A stretch of DNA of 64,000 bases. Source: Rhodobacterales bacterium RIFCSPHIGHO2_02_FULL_62_130. GTDB lineage: Bacteria > Pseudomonadota > Alphaproteobacteria > Rhodobacterales > Rhodobacteraceae. Every line of letters begins with the position of its first letter. Position 1 is the first letter of the stretch. A program made the translations under genes and the position numbers. The notes beneath the pieces were generated by a model that saw nothing but the letters and a program-made list of their open reading frames with translations, ran no database searches and was not told the DNA's origin. Positions 9,230-16,735 of the stretch are shown piece after piece. Location of the stretch: contig MHZT01000046.1 in assembly GCA_001828855.1 (NCBI GenBank), forward strand, positions 1 to 64,000, read 5' to 3'.

Positions 9230-9306
9230 AAAAGGAGGGGCGCTGCCCCGTCCGGGTCGGGCAAGCCCGCCCCGGACTCGCCGGGATATTTATGCAGAGA
9301 GGATGA
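9230..9306. repeat. Dispersed composite repeat, copy 1 (degenerate)
   Basis: A GC hairpin (GGGGCGCTGCCCC, 9238-9250) is followed by a second G/C-rich inverted segment and a degenerate tag GGGATATTTATGCAGAGAGGATGA ending at 9306 (compare GTATTTGGGCCAAGATGAA elsewhere). It lies between the 3' ends of the convergent flavoprotein and kdsA genes. Confidence 0.5.
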
Positions 9307-9343
9307 CAATTTTACAAAAATTGTCGGGGTTTTGCAGCGGCGG

Positions 9344-10174
9344 TCAGACGTGCAGCGGATCTGCCTTGGCGAGGCGGTCAAAGGCCATCAGGCTGGCGAT
9401 CAGCGCGGGCATCTGCTGCAGCGGGATCATGTTGGGACCGTCGGAGGGGGCGGTGTCGGGGGCTTCGTGGGTTTCGATGAAGACACCTGCGATGCCCAGT
9501 GACACGGCGGCGCGGGCCATGACGGGGGCAAATTCGCGTTGGCCGCCCGAGGCATTGCCCATGCCGCCGGGTTGCTGCACGGAATGGGTGGCGTCCATGA
9601 TCACCGGATAGCCGCTGCGTGCCATGATCGGCAGGGCGCGCATATCGGCAACAAGGGTGTTGTAACCGAATGACGTGCCGCGTTCGGTCAGCAATATCCT
9701 GTCATTGCCGGTGGAGGCGACTTTCTGGGCCACATTGGCCATATCCCAAGGGGCCAGAAACTGACCTTTCTTGATGTTGACCACCGCACCCGTCTTGCCT
9801 GCGGCAAGCAGCAGATCGGTCTGGCGGCACAGAAAAGCGGGAATCTGGATGACATCGACGACCTCGGCGGCTACGCGGGCCTGATCGGCGTCATGCACAT
9901 CGGTCAGCACCGGAATCCCGCTGGCGCGGATGTCGGCCAGCACCTGAAGCCCCGCCGCGATGCCAAGGCCACGGCGCCCTGACAGCGAGGTGCGGTTGGC
10001 CTTGTCATAGCTGGCCTTGAACACGAATTGCGCGCCCGCCGCGGCGCAAGCCTGCGCCATCGCGCCCGCGATCATCTGGGCGTGGTCGAGGCTTTCAAGC
10101 TGGCAGGGGCCGGCAATGACCAGCAGGGGGCGGGTATTCCCGACGCTTAGTCCGCCGAAGTTGACCGTTTTCAT
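9344..10174 (-). CDS. kdsA: 3-deoxy-8-phosphooctulonate synthase (KDO-8-phosphate synthase)
   Basis: KdsA, 276 residues, condenses phosphoenolpyruvate with arabinose 5-phosphate to give KDO-8-phosphate. Family motifs are present: LLVIAGPCQLES, FVFKASYDKANRTS, GIPVLTDVHDADQ, IPAFLCRQTDLL, VNIKKGQFLAPWDM, ERGTSFGYNTLVADM and the late EFAPVMARAA. Position 11 of the metal-site motif is Cys (GPCQLES), as in metal-dependent forms. Its start overlaps the kpsE stop (ATGA), so it is the last gene of the kpsT-kpsE-kdsA operon. That placement suggests supply of KDO for a capsule linker, though it may also be the cell's only KDO synthase. Confidence 0.95.
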   Translation of the reverse strand: MKTVNFGGLSVGNTRPLLVIAGPCQLESLDHAQMIAGAMAQACAAAGAQFVFKASYDKANRTSLSGRRGLGIAAGLQVLADIRASGIPVLTDVHDADQARVAAEVVDVIQIPAFLCRQTDLLLAAGKTGAVVNIKKGQFLAPWDMANVAQKVASTGNDRILLTERGTSFGYNTLVADMRALPIMARSGYPVIMDATHSVQQPGGMGNASGGQREFAPVMARAAVSLGIAGVFIETHEAPDTAPSDGPNMIPLQQMPALIASLMAFDRLAKADPLHV

Positions 10175-11940
10175 GCTGTGACCTGTTCGCGCAAGATTGC
10201 CACGGTCATCGAGATCATCAGATAGATGCCTGCGAAAATCAGCATGACAACAAGGGTGTTCTCGAAAGCGCGGGGATAGGCGGCCTCGTCGGGGGCGACG
10301 GGATTGACCGAGATCGACAGGTAGCGGGTCTGCCGGTTGGCCGCGACGCGGGCGGATTCCATCGCCTGCAGCGATTGCGCCAGCAAAAGCTGGCGGGTCT
10401 GCACATCTGCCTGCGCCACCAGCAATTCGGATTGCACACGGGCAATCGAAAGGCCCGAGGCGCTGTCTTCGGTCATCTTCGAGCGCAACTCGGCAATTTC
10501 CTGTTCCAGCGTGGCGATGCGGCGTTTCAGCGGCTCCATCCGGGCGACGTTCGGGCTTTCGTTCGATTCCATCTGCGCCAGCGACAGCCGGTCTTGCGAA
10601 AGCTGCGCCTCAAGCGTGCCGATCTGGCCGGTGATCAGGCTGATTTCCACCTCGGAGGACAGTGTTTTGTATTTCTCCTGCAACTCGATCACGCGGGCAT
10701 TGGCGGCGGCAAGGTTGGTTTCGGCGCTGTCGTAGCTTTCCTGCGCGCCCTCCATCTGGTCGGCGCGCAGGCGCTTGGTCAGATGATCGACCTGCTGTTC
10801 GGCATAGCCGATCAGCGCCTTGGAGAATTCGACCGATTTTTGCGGATCGGCGGCAATCACCTCCATCTTGATGATGCCCTCGGTCGGATCATACGAGATT
10901 TTGACGTTGCGCTTGAACAGCTTGTAGGCGGCCGAGTTGCTGGCCCCTTCGGGGAGGCGCTGAATCGGGTCGATGGCGGGGTTGCTGAAATGGTCGCGGA
11001 AGCCCTGATCCTGATCCAGAAGGTTCATGGCATCGGGCGATTGCAGATAGCCCTGCACCGCGATGCTGTCTTGCGAGGTGGCCATCGAGGTGCCGCGCAA
11101 CAGGCTGCCCACGCCGCTGGCCGAGGCGGCCCCCGGTTCGGCCTGCTGGATCACGAATTCGGCGTGGGTCGAATAGAACGGCGTGGCGATGGTGTAGTAA
11201 TAGATCGCGGCCAGCAGGGTGGGCAGGCCGACAAAGACAAACAGACGTGCGGCCAGAAGCACGGTTTTCTTGCGGCGGCGCGCGGCGATGTCACGCTGGA
11301 TGCGGCCAACCTCGGCGATATGGGCCATTTCGGCGCGCTGGTCGGGGCTGGGCAGTTGCATCGGCTTTATGGTCTGCGGCAGTCTGACCGCATCGGCCTG
11401 CGTTAGCGTCAGCGCGCGCGAGCCGGTAGGCGGCTGATCCGCGCCGCCCTGCACCAGTTCCAGCACGGAATTGGCCTGAAACGGATCGATGCCCTGTTGG
11501 CGCAGCAGGCGCACGGCGTCAAAATCCGAGGTGGCGGGCAGGTTGTATTTCTGCGCCAGCCGCCGCGCCATGCGAAGCTGCCGCCCCGTCAGACCTTCGC
11601 GCCGGATGGCGTCGATGTCGTGGGGGGCGTTGTCATCATGCACAGGCGCGCTGTCGCCGCGGGCGGTGGGGAAGGACTGGGTGCCAAAGCCGTCGGCATC
11701 GGCCCCCGGAAAGAAGGCGTCATCGCCGATCCGCTGTTTGGGGGCGGCGGAGGGCGGGGGCGTCGCGGGGCGGGGCGTGCTGTTTTGCGGGGCGGCCCGC
11801 GTGATCGGCGGCAGGTCGGGCTGGTTGGCGGCGGGTGATTTGGCGGCGGCAGGCGCGCGCGTCAGCGGTGCCGCAACCGGGGCTGCGACCGGATCGGGAC
11901 GGCGGGTACGGAACCGCTTAACTGTGAGCTTCGTAGTCAT
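10171..11940 (-). CDS. kpsE: Capsule polysaccharide export inner-membrane protein, KpsE family, with long N-terminal extension
   Basis: A polysaccharide co-polymerase-like protein (589 residues) that links the capsule ABC transporter to the outer-membrane exporter. The start at ATG 11940 (MTTKLTVKRF) is chosen because longer frames run deep into kpsT; the overlap with kpsT is then 23 bases. Residues 1-220 are a cytoplasmic extension rich in Pro and Ala, with one ordered-looking stretch (about 110-165). Membrane helices are at about 226-251 and 562-583. The periplasmic part between them is largely coiled coil (about 390-500), with repeated Glu/Gln/Leu heptads. Classical KpsE is near 380 residues, so the extension is the odd feature. 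The ATGA overlap with kdsA gives translational coupling. Confidence 0.85.
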   Translation of the reverse strand: MTTKLTVKRFRTRRPDPVAAPVAAPLTRAPAAAKSPAANQPDLPPITRAAPQNSTPRPATPPPSAAPKQRIGDDAFFPGADADGFGTQSFPTARGDSAPVHDDNAPHDIDAIRREGLTGRQLRMARRLAQKYNLPATSDFDAVRLLRQQGIDPFQANSVLELVQGGADQPPTGSRALTLTQADAVRLPQTIKPMQLPSPDQRAEMAHIAEVGRIQRDIAARRRKKTVLLAARLFVFVGLPTLLAAIYYYTIATPFYSTHAEFVIQQAEPGAASASGVGSLLRGTSMATSQDSIAVQGYLQSPDAMNLLDQDQGFRDHFSNPAIDPIQRLPEGASNSAAYKLFKRNVKISYDPTEGIIKMEVIAADPQKSVEFSKALIGYAEQQVDHLTKRLRADQMEGAQESYDSAETNLAAANARVIELQEKYKTLSSEVEISLITGQIGTLEAQLSQDRLSLAQMESNESPNVARMEPLKRRIATLEQEIAELRSKMTEDSASGLSIARVQSELLVAQADVQTRQLLLAQSLQAMESARVAANRQTRYLSISVNPVAPDEAAYPRAFENTLVVMLIFAGIYLMISMTVAILREQVTA

Positions 11941-12577
11941 AAAGCCGCTTCGCCTCATCCAGGGTTTCAAACATATAGAGCTGCCCGTTCCGCAGCACAG
12001 CCGCAGTCTGGCAGAATTTCTCAAGCGTTGCGGGCTGGTGTGATACCACAACCACCGTCGCATTCGCCAGCCTTTGCCGCAGCACCTGTCCGGCCTTGCG
12101 GTTGAATTCGACATCCGTGGACGAGGGCATGCCTTCGTCGATCAGGTAGATGTCGAACTCCAGCGCCAGCATCAGCGAGAACGAGAACCGCGCCCGCATG
12201 CCCGACGAATAGGTCCCGACCGGCATATCGAAATATTCGTCGATGGACGACAGCCAGCGGCAGAAGCTTTCGACATAATCCGGGTCCAGCCCGTAAAGCC
12301 GCGCGATATAGCGGGAATTCTCGGTGGCGGTGTGTTTGGGGATGATACCGCCCATGAACCCCAGCGGAAACGAGATGCGCGAGGTGCGGATCACCCGACC
12401 CTCATCGGGTTTTTCCAATCCGGCCATCATGTTGATGATGGTGGTCTTGCCGGTGCCGTTGCGCGCAAGGATGCCCAGCGAGTTGCCCAGCTCGACCCGG
12501 AAGGACGCGTTGTCAAGGATCACCTTGCGCGACTTTCCGGTCCAGAAGGACTTGCTGACATTTTCGAACGCGATCAT
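11918..12577 (-). CDS. kpsT: Capsule polysaccharide ABC transporter ATP-binding protein
   Basis: KpsT/Wzt-type ATPase, 219 residues. Walker A is ARNGTGKT (about residues 38-45), with Ala replacing the usual first Gly. The signature is the short YSSGMRARF typical of the capsule and O-antigen exporter family rather than LSGGQ. Walker B is FDIYLIDEGM, and the switch His is in VVSHQP. The KpsT-specific C-terminus ends with LYDYEAHS. It heads the operon kpsT-kpsE-kdsA. The permease KpsM, usually directly beside kpsT, is not here; the next upstream gene is nhaA on the same strand, after 231 bases. Confidence 0.92.
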   Translation of the reverse strand: MIAFENVSKSFWTGKSRKVILDNASFRVELGNSLGILARNGTGKTTIINMMAGLEKPDEGRVIRTSRISFPLGFMGGIIPKHTATENSRYIARLYGLDPDYVESFCRWLSSIDEYFDMPVGTYSSGMRARFSFSLMLALEFDIYLIDEGMPSSTDVEFNRKAGQVLRQRLANATVVVVSHQPATLEKFCQTAAVLRNGQLYMFETLDEAKRLYDYEAHS

Positions 12578-12808
12578 CCACGCCTCATGACCGGCGGGCC
12601 AAGCCGCCCGGATACCGGATTACTGTTAACGCCCCGTGTATCGACCGTTGCGCCGTCCAGACCCCCTATAGCCCGATAGCGGTCTGCCAAGGTGCAGTCT
12701 TATGTATCCATTTGGGCATCATTATGTCGAAAGGGAAGATACGAAAGACAATCCAGCCCCGATCTGCGGCATTGTTTCCCGATCAGGCAGGCCGCAAGTT
12801 GCAGCCGC

Positions 12809-14029
12809 CTAGCGCCGCCGCAACAGCCTTGCCAGCACCACAACCACGGGGGCCAGCACAAGCGACAGCGCAAGCCCCAGTCGCGCGGCCTCGGTCATGG
12901 CACCGCCGGGCAGGGCGGTTTCGGTGGCAAGGATCGGCACGGTAAAGCCGATGCCGGTGATCACCGCGATCAGCAGTTGCTCGCGCAAGCCAAGCCCTGC
13001 CTGCGGGCGCAGTCGGGTCCGCGACAGCCGCCCCGCGATCAGCATACCGGCAAAGACCCCCAGCGGCTTGCCGATCCAAAGCGCGGCCAGGACGCAAAGC
13101 GTGGTTGGCGCATAGGCCCCCATATCTATGCCGCCACGGGTCAGCCCGAACAGGAACAACACCGCCGCCAAGGGCCGCACCAGCAAATGCGCGAGCCGGT
13201 TCAACGGATCGTGCAGGAACTCCTCGGCCTCGGCGAACAGGCCGAAAGAGCGGTCGGCATGGGGGATGGCCGGAATCACCGGCAACAGGCCCAAGGCCGC
13301 CGGAAGTCCGGCTGCAGCAACCCCCAGATAGGAAAGCGCCCCCGCCACGATATAGGGCCACAGCATCAAGCCCTTGCGCCGCATCCGTTCAGGCGCGCGC
13401 AGATCGGCGCGCTTGCCATAAAAGCGCCAGACGCCTGCGCTTGCCAGCACCGGCAGCAGCAGCCAGGACAGCCGCAGCACGCTTTCAGGATCGGCCACCC
13501 CTGCCAGCAACAGGCCCAGAATATCCATCGCAATTGTGAGCAGCAGCAGAATATGCAGCGCCGGATGGCCCGCGCCAAAGACCCAGCGCCCGACCACATA
13601 GCACAGCACCACATCGCTGCCCAAAGGCACCTGCCAGCCGATGCCGGGGCTGGCCTCCAGTGCCGTCTCGATCAGGCCTTGCGTCACCAGCCAGACCACC
13701 ACCGCCCCGATCATGCCGCCCAGCACGCCGCCCAAGGGCAGTGCCGCGCGCCCCCGCGTCAGCGCGCCGCGTTCCAGCACCATGGCCTCCCACAGCTCTT
13801 TGCCGACGAAGAACAGAAACAGCGCCATCAGCACATCGGACACCAGCGCAAGCGGCGTCAGGCTGACGGGAAACGGCGCAAGCCACAGTGGCAGGGCCAG
13901 ATCCCAGATCCGCCATTCGATCGCGTCGTAATAGCTGGCGGGCGCGATATTGACCCAAAGCGTGGCCAGCCCCGCGCCGCCCAAAAGCGCCCAGGCGAAA
14001 TGGCGCACGAAAGGAGAAATGCGATACAT
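12809..14029 (-). CDS. nhaA: NhaA-family Na+/H+ antiporter, variant sodium site
   Basis: A 406-residue polytopic protein with 11-12 hydrophobic segments and clear NhaA landmarks: LMALFLFFVGKELWEA, VPLGSDVVLCYVVG, AALWIGKPLGVFAG and AVITGIGFTVPILAT. In E. coli NhaA the ion site is the pair Asp163-Asp164. Here the aligned segment is IAMDILG, so the first Asp is kept (Asp169) and the second is Ile170. Asp139 (Asp133 equivalent) and the Lys of GKPLG (Lys300 equivalent) remain. Loss of the second aspartate is expected to abolish or alter Na+/Li+ exchange, so ion specificity should not be assumed. A GGAA lies upstream of ATG 14029. Confidence 0.85.
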   Translation of the reverse strand: MYRISPFVRHFAWALLGGAGLATLWVNIAPASYYDAIEWRIWDLALPLWLAPFPVSLTPLALVSDVLMALFLFFVGKELWEAMVLERGALTRGRAALPLGGVLGGMIGAVVVWLVTQGLIETALEASPGIGWQVPLGSDVVLCYVVGRWVFGAGHPALHILLLLTIAMDILGLLLAGVADPESVLRLSWLLLPVLASAGVWRFYGKRADLRAPERMRRKGLMLWPYIVAGALSYLGVAAAGLPAALGLLPVIPAIPHADRSFGLFAEAEEFLHDPLNRLAHLLVRPLAAVLFLFGLTRGGIDMGAYAPTTLCVLAALWIGKPLGVFAGMLIAGRLSRTRLRPQAGLGLREQLLIAVITGIGFTVPILATETALPGGAMTEAARLGLALSLVLAPVVVVLARLLRRR

Positions 14030-14226
14030 GGGCAGAAGTTCCGGCAGGGGTTCCGTTAAGCGTCTGTCCCGGGTGTAATCACGCCAAAGCCGGCTTCACA
14101 ACGTCCTTGGGCGCGATGGTGGTCCGGGTGTTGCGAAGCTGCATCCCGTGCGGGTGCGCGGCCTTGCTGCACAGCGGCGCGCGGGGTAGGTTCTGCCAAT
14201 GCCGTCTTGGAACAAGGAAGCCCGCC

Positions 14227-15015
14227 ATGACACCGCTTGATCAGGCCTATGCCGCAATGGTGCAGGGCGACGAAACCGACGCGCTGCGGTTTTATCAACT
14301 GCTGGCCGATGCAACGCTGTTCCTGCTGCTGGACCACGAGGCGGAAGGCGAGCGGATCAATCCGCGCGTGTTCGATCTGCCGGACGGGCCGGTGCTGCTG
14401 GCCTATGACAGCGAAGACCGGATGGCGGCGCTGGATCAGGGACCGGTGCCTTATGCCGCGTTGCCGGGGCGGATCATCGCGCAGCATCTGGCGGGGCAGG
14501 GCGTGGCGCTGGGGCTGAACTTTGGCACCGGGGTTGCCTCGGAAACCCTGCTGCCGCCCGAGGCGCTGACGTTTCTGGCCGAAAAGCTGGGCGCGGAACC
14601 TGCCGCGGTGCAGGCGCGGCCCGTGGCCTTCCATGCGCCGGCCAATCTGCCCGATGCCTTGGCCGAGGCACTGGGCTTTACGCTGGGTGGTGCGGGCGGT
14701 CTGGCGCAGGCGGCCTTGCTGGCGGGCGTGCAATATGACGACGGGCGGCGCGGCCATATGCTGGCACTGGTCGAGGCCCATCCCGCTGCCCATGAGGCGC
14801 TGGCCCGCGCTGTGGCCGAGGCGCTGGCGTTTTCCGGTATCGATGCGGGCGAGCTGGACGTGACCTTCCTGGCCGGGGATGATCCGGCCCTTGCCGCGCT
14901 GGCACAGGTCGCCCGCCTGTTCGAGATTCCCGAACCGGCAGCAACCGCTCCCGATGATCCGCGCCCGCCTGCCGCCCCCGGCACCGACCCAAGCCGCCCG
15001 CCCATTCTGCGTTAG
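14227..15015 (+). CDS. SseB-like protein
   Basis: A 262-residue cytoplasmic protein; ATG 14227 is preceded by AAGGAAGCC. The N-terminal half resembles the SseB N-terminal domain: a short helix, LLADATLFLLL, then PVLLAYDSEDRMAALDQGPVPYAALPG, a pattern seen in this family. The C-terminal half contains HMLALVEAHPAAHEALARAV, like the SseB C-terminal domain, followed by a proline-rich tail. Family members are mostly uncharacterised despite the name given for serine-sensitivity suppression. No operon partner is evident, and a dispersed repeat follows the stop. Confidence 0.75.
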   Translation: MTPLDQAYAAMVQGDETDALRFYQLLADATLFLLLDHEAEGERINPRVFDLPDGPVLLAYDSEDRMAALDQGPVPYAALPGRIIAQHLAGQGVALGLNFGTGVASETLLPPEALTFLAEKLGAEPAAVQARPVAFHAPANLPDALAEALGFTLGGAGGLAQAALLAGVQYDDGRRGHMLALVEAHPAAHEALARAVAEALAFSGIDAGELDVTFLAGDDPALAALAQVARLFEIPEPAATAPDDPRPPAAPGTDPSRPPILR

Positions 15016-15035
15016 GCGATCCGATGGCAAAGGCT

Positions 15036-15143
15036 GCCTCCGGCGGGAGTATTTGGGCCAAGATGAAATCCGGTTCCCCATCCTCTTTGCCTAAATATCC
15101 CGGGGGTGGCGCGGCACGCGCAGGGGGCTGGCCCCCTGTAATG
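15036..15143. repeat. Dispersed composite repeat, copy 2 (tail-to-tail pair)
   Basis: One unit reads GCCTCCGGCGGGA then GTATTTGGGCCAAGATGAA (15036-15067). A second unit in opposite orientation (GAGGATG, GGCAAA, TATTTA and CCGGG on the other strand) occupies about 15079-15107. It is followed by a hairpin AGGGGGCTGGCCCCCT (15124-15139). The same order is found in copy 3. Confidence 0.65.
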
Positions 15144-15202
15144 TCGCGGGGCGGGGGGAATCATGGTGTCGAAGTGGGGTAACACTGCACCCCATATTGT
15201 AA

Positions 15203-15223
15203 ATCATTGTTTTGTAATGATTA
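15203..15223. promoter_or_regulatory. AT-rich inverted repeat upstream of rplM
   Basis: A perfect 7-base inverted repeat AATCATT-N7-AATGATT sits 18 bases ahead of the rplM -35 element, in a conspicuous AT-rich patch. It could be a regulator operator or an UP-like element; no regulator is identified. Confidence 0.4.
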
Positions 15224-15240
15224 AATATTGAATCTGCCGC

Positions 15241-15269
15241 TTGACCTTGCGCCCTGCTTACGCGATACA
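15241..15269 (+). promoter_or_regulatory. Sigma70-type promoter of rplM-rpsI
   Basis: A -35 element TTGACC (15241-15246) and a -10 element GATACA (15264-15269) are separated by exactly 17 bases. The predicted transcript has a leader of about 48 bases before the rplM ATG. Confidence 0.6.
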
Positions 15270-15323
15270 CCGCCATCTTCGTTTACGGGGGGAAACCCCT
15301 GCCACCTTCTGAATGGGTTCAAT

Positions 15324-15788
15324 ATGAAAACCTTCTCCGCTACTCCGGCGGACATCGAGAAAAAGTGGATCCTGATCGACGCCGAAGGCGTTGTTCTGGG
15401 TCGCTTGGCCACGATCGTCGCCAATATCCTGCGCGGCAAGAACAAGCCGACCTTCACCCCCCACATGGACATGGGTGACAATGTTATCATCATCAACGCC
15501 GACAAGGTGCAGATGACCGGTAACAAGCGCAACGACAAGGTCTACTACTGGCACACCGGCCACCCGGGCGGCATCAAGCAGCGCACCGCGCGGCAAGTGC
15601 TGGAAGGCGCGCACCCCGAGCGTGTTGTGATCAAGGCTGTTGAACGCATGATCACCCGCAACCGTCTGGGCCGTGTGCAGATGACCAACCTGCGCGTTTA
15701 CGCAGGGGCCGAGCATCCGCATGAAGCCCAGCAGCCCACCGTGCTCGACGTTGCGGCGTTGAACCCGAAGAACACCCGGAGCGCATGA
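15324..15788 (+). CDS. rplM: 50S ribosomal protein L13
   Basis: L13, 154 residues. The start at ATG 15324 ([15 protein letters not shown]) matches family N-termini. Motifs include [45 protein letters not shown] and the conserved AVERMI segment. The C-terminus reads [12 protein letters not shown]. It overlaps rpsI by the usual coupling (ATGATC at the stop), forming the universal rplM-rpsI operon. Confidence 0.98.
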   Translation: MKTFSATPADIEKKWILIDAEGVVLGRLATIVANILRGKNKPTFTPHMDMGDNVIIINADKVQMTGNKRNDKVYYWHTGHPGGIKQRTARQVLEGAHPERVVIKAVERMITRNRLGRVQMTNLRVYAGAEHPHEAQQPTVLDVAALNPKNTRSA

Positions 15789-15790
15789 TC

Positions 15791-16276
15791 ATGGCCGACA
15801 TCAAATCTCTCGACGATCTGAAATCGGCTGTTGGCGTTGCTGCTCCGGCCGCTGCCGCTGCTCCGATCCGCGTGGCTGTCCGTGACAAGCTGGGCCGCTC
15901 CTATGCAACCGGCAAGCGCAAGAACGCTGTCGCCCGCGTCTGGGTGAAGCCCGGTTCGGGCAAAGTGGTTGTGAACGGCAAGGAAATGGCGGTCTACTTC
16001 GCCCGTCCCGTGCTGCAGATGATCCTGAAGCAGCCCTTCACCATCGCCAACGTGGAAGGCCAGTTCGACGTCTTCGCAACGGTCGCCGGTGGTGGTCTGT
16101 CCGGTCAGGCCGGTGCTGTGAAGCACGGTATCTCGAAAGCACTGCAGCTTTACGAACCCGCCCTGCGCGGTGCTTTGAAAGCCGCTGGCTTCCTGACCCG
16201 CGACAGCCGCGTTGTGGAACGGAAGAAATACGGCAAGGCCAAGGCCCGTCGGTCCTTCCAGTTCTCGAAGCGTTAA
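15791..16276 (+). CDS. rpsI: 30S ribosomal protein S9
   Basis: S9, 161 residues from ATG 15791 ([14 protein letters not shown]). An in-frame ATG at 15785 that overlaps the rplM stop is the alternative and adds only Met-Ile. The protein has the alanine-rich N-terminal extension common in alphaproteobacteria, then [21 protein letters not shown], and the basic C-terminus [16 protein letters not shown] that contacts the P-site tRNA. A terminator hairpin follows. Confidence 0.97.
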   Translation: MADIKSLDDLKSAVGVAAPAAAAAPIRVAVRDKLGRSYATGKRKNAVARVWVKPGSGKVVVNGKEMAVYFARPVLQMILKQPFTIANVEGQFDVFATVAGGGLSGQAGAVKHGISKALQLYEPALRGALKAAGFLTRDSRVVERKKYGKAKARRSFQFSKR

Positions 16277-16305
16277 TCCGCTTTCAGACCTTGCAAGACA
16301 GCAGA

Positions 16306-16335
16306 CACGCAGCCCTATGGGTTGCGTGTTTTGCT
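16306..16335 (+). terminator. Rho-independent terminator of rplM-rpsI
   Basis: A ten-base stem CACGCAGCCC / GGGTTGCGTG (one G-U pair, loop TAT) is followed by TTTTGCTTT, 30 bases after the rpsI stop. Confidence 0.8.
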
Positions 16336-16371
16336 TTGTGCGGGTGCAATCGGCCCTTCGCAAACGCGCAT

Positions 16372-16398
16372 AAAAAAACGGGCCGGCGAACCGGCCCG
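16372..16398 (-). terminator. Rho-independent terminator of the DUF1127 gene
   Basis: An eight-base perfect stem CGGGCCGG/CCGGCCCG with loop CGAA (16379-16398) is followed, on the minus strand, by seven T residues (16372-16378). It lies 31 bases after the stop of the DUF1127 gene. Confidence 0.9.
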
Positions 16399-16428
16399 AG
16401 GTTGGGGTATCGGGAGCAACAGGTTTGA

Positions 16429-16641
16429 TCAGCCGCGCCAGAACGGCTTTTCGATCTCGATCTCGGCCTCATCCACGTTCAAGCCGATGTCGCGCAGCAT
16501 ATGGGGCGGCAATCGGCGCAGGCTTTGGCGCGAGCGATAGCGGGTTTCCCAAGTGACCACGGTCAGCGCCAGCGTGACCATCAGCCGCGACAGGGGCGGC
16601 AGCGGGGTTTGCTTGAACATCAGCGTCTGGATCTGGGTCAT
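16429..16641 (-). CDS. DUF1127 domain-containing small protein
   Basis: A 70-residue basic protein starting at ATG 16641 (MTQIQTLMFKQTPLPP), with CGAGG nine bases upstream. The C-terminal half carries the DUF1127 (YjiS-like) core: SLRRLPPHMLRDIGLNVDEAEIE. Small arginine-rich DUF1127 proteins are widespread in alphaproteobacteria; some are stress- or phosphate-related and bind RNA, as with the C-terminal RNA-binding CcaF1 in Rhodobacter. Function here is inferred only. It is divergent from a MocR-type regulator with a shared 94-base promoter region, and has its own strong terminator, consistent with a highly expressed single gene. Confidence 0.85.
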   Translation of the reverse strand: MTQIQTLMFKQTPLPPLSRLMVTLALTVVTWETRYRSRQSLRRLPPHMLRDIGLNVDEAEIEIEKPFWRG

Positions 16642-16656
16642 GGTAGCCTCGGGAAA

Positions 16657-16703
16657 ATTGTATTGATACATTGCCGCTTGTGCGGTAATTAAAGGGATAC
16701 AAT
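16657..16703. promoter_or_regulatory. Candidate MocR-type operator in the divergent promoter region
   Basis: Two ATACA direct repeats (16666-16670 and 16697-16701) are 31 bases apart, about three helical turns. They are embedded in inverted ATTGTAT (16657-16663) and ATACAAT (16697-16703), and the left part is itself palindromic (TGTAT-TG-ATACA). GntR/MocR regulators such as GabR bind spaced direct repeats of similar sequence. The region separates the DUF1127 gene from the regulator, so both genes may be controlled. Confidence 0.5.
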
Positions 16704-16735
16704 AATGCCGGCGGGGCGACCAGAGGAACATTGTC

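Noticed and set aside
12692-14059. Long plus-strand open frame across nhaA
   Set aside because: It is the antisense shadow of nhaA, full of Gln/Arg/His runs produced by reading GC-rich codons backwards, and has no domain.
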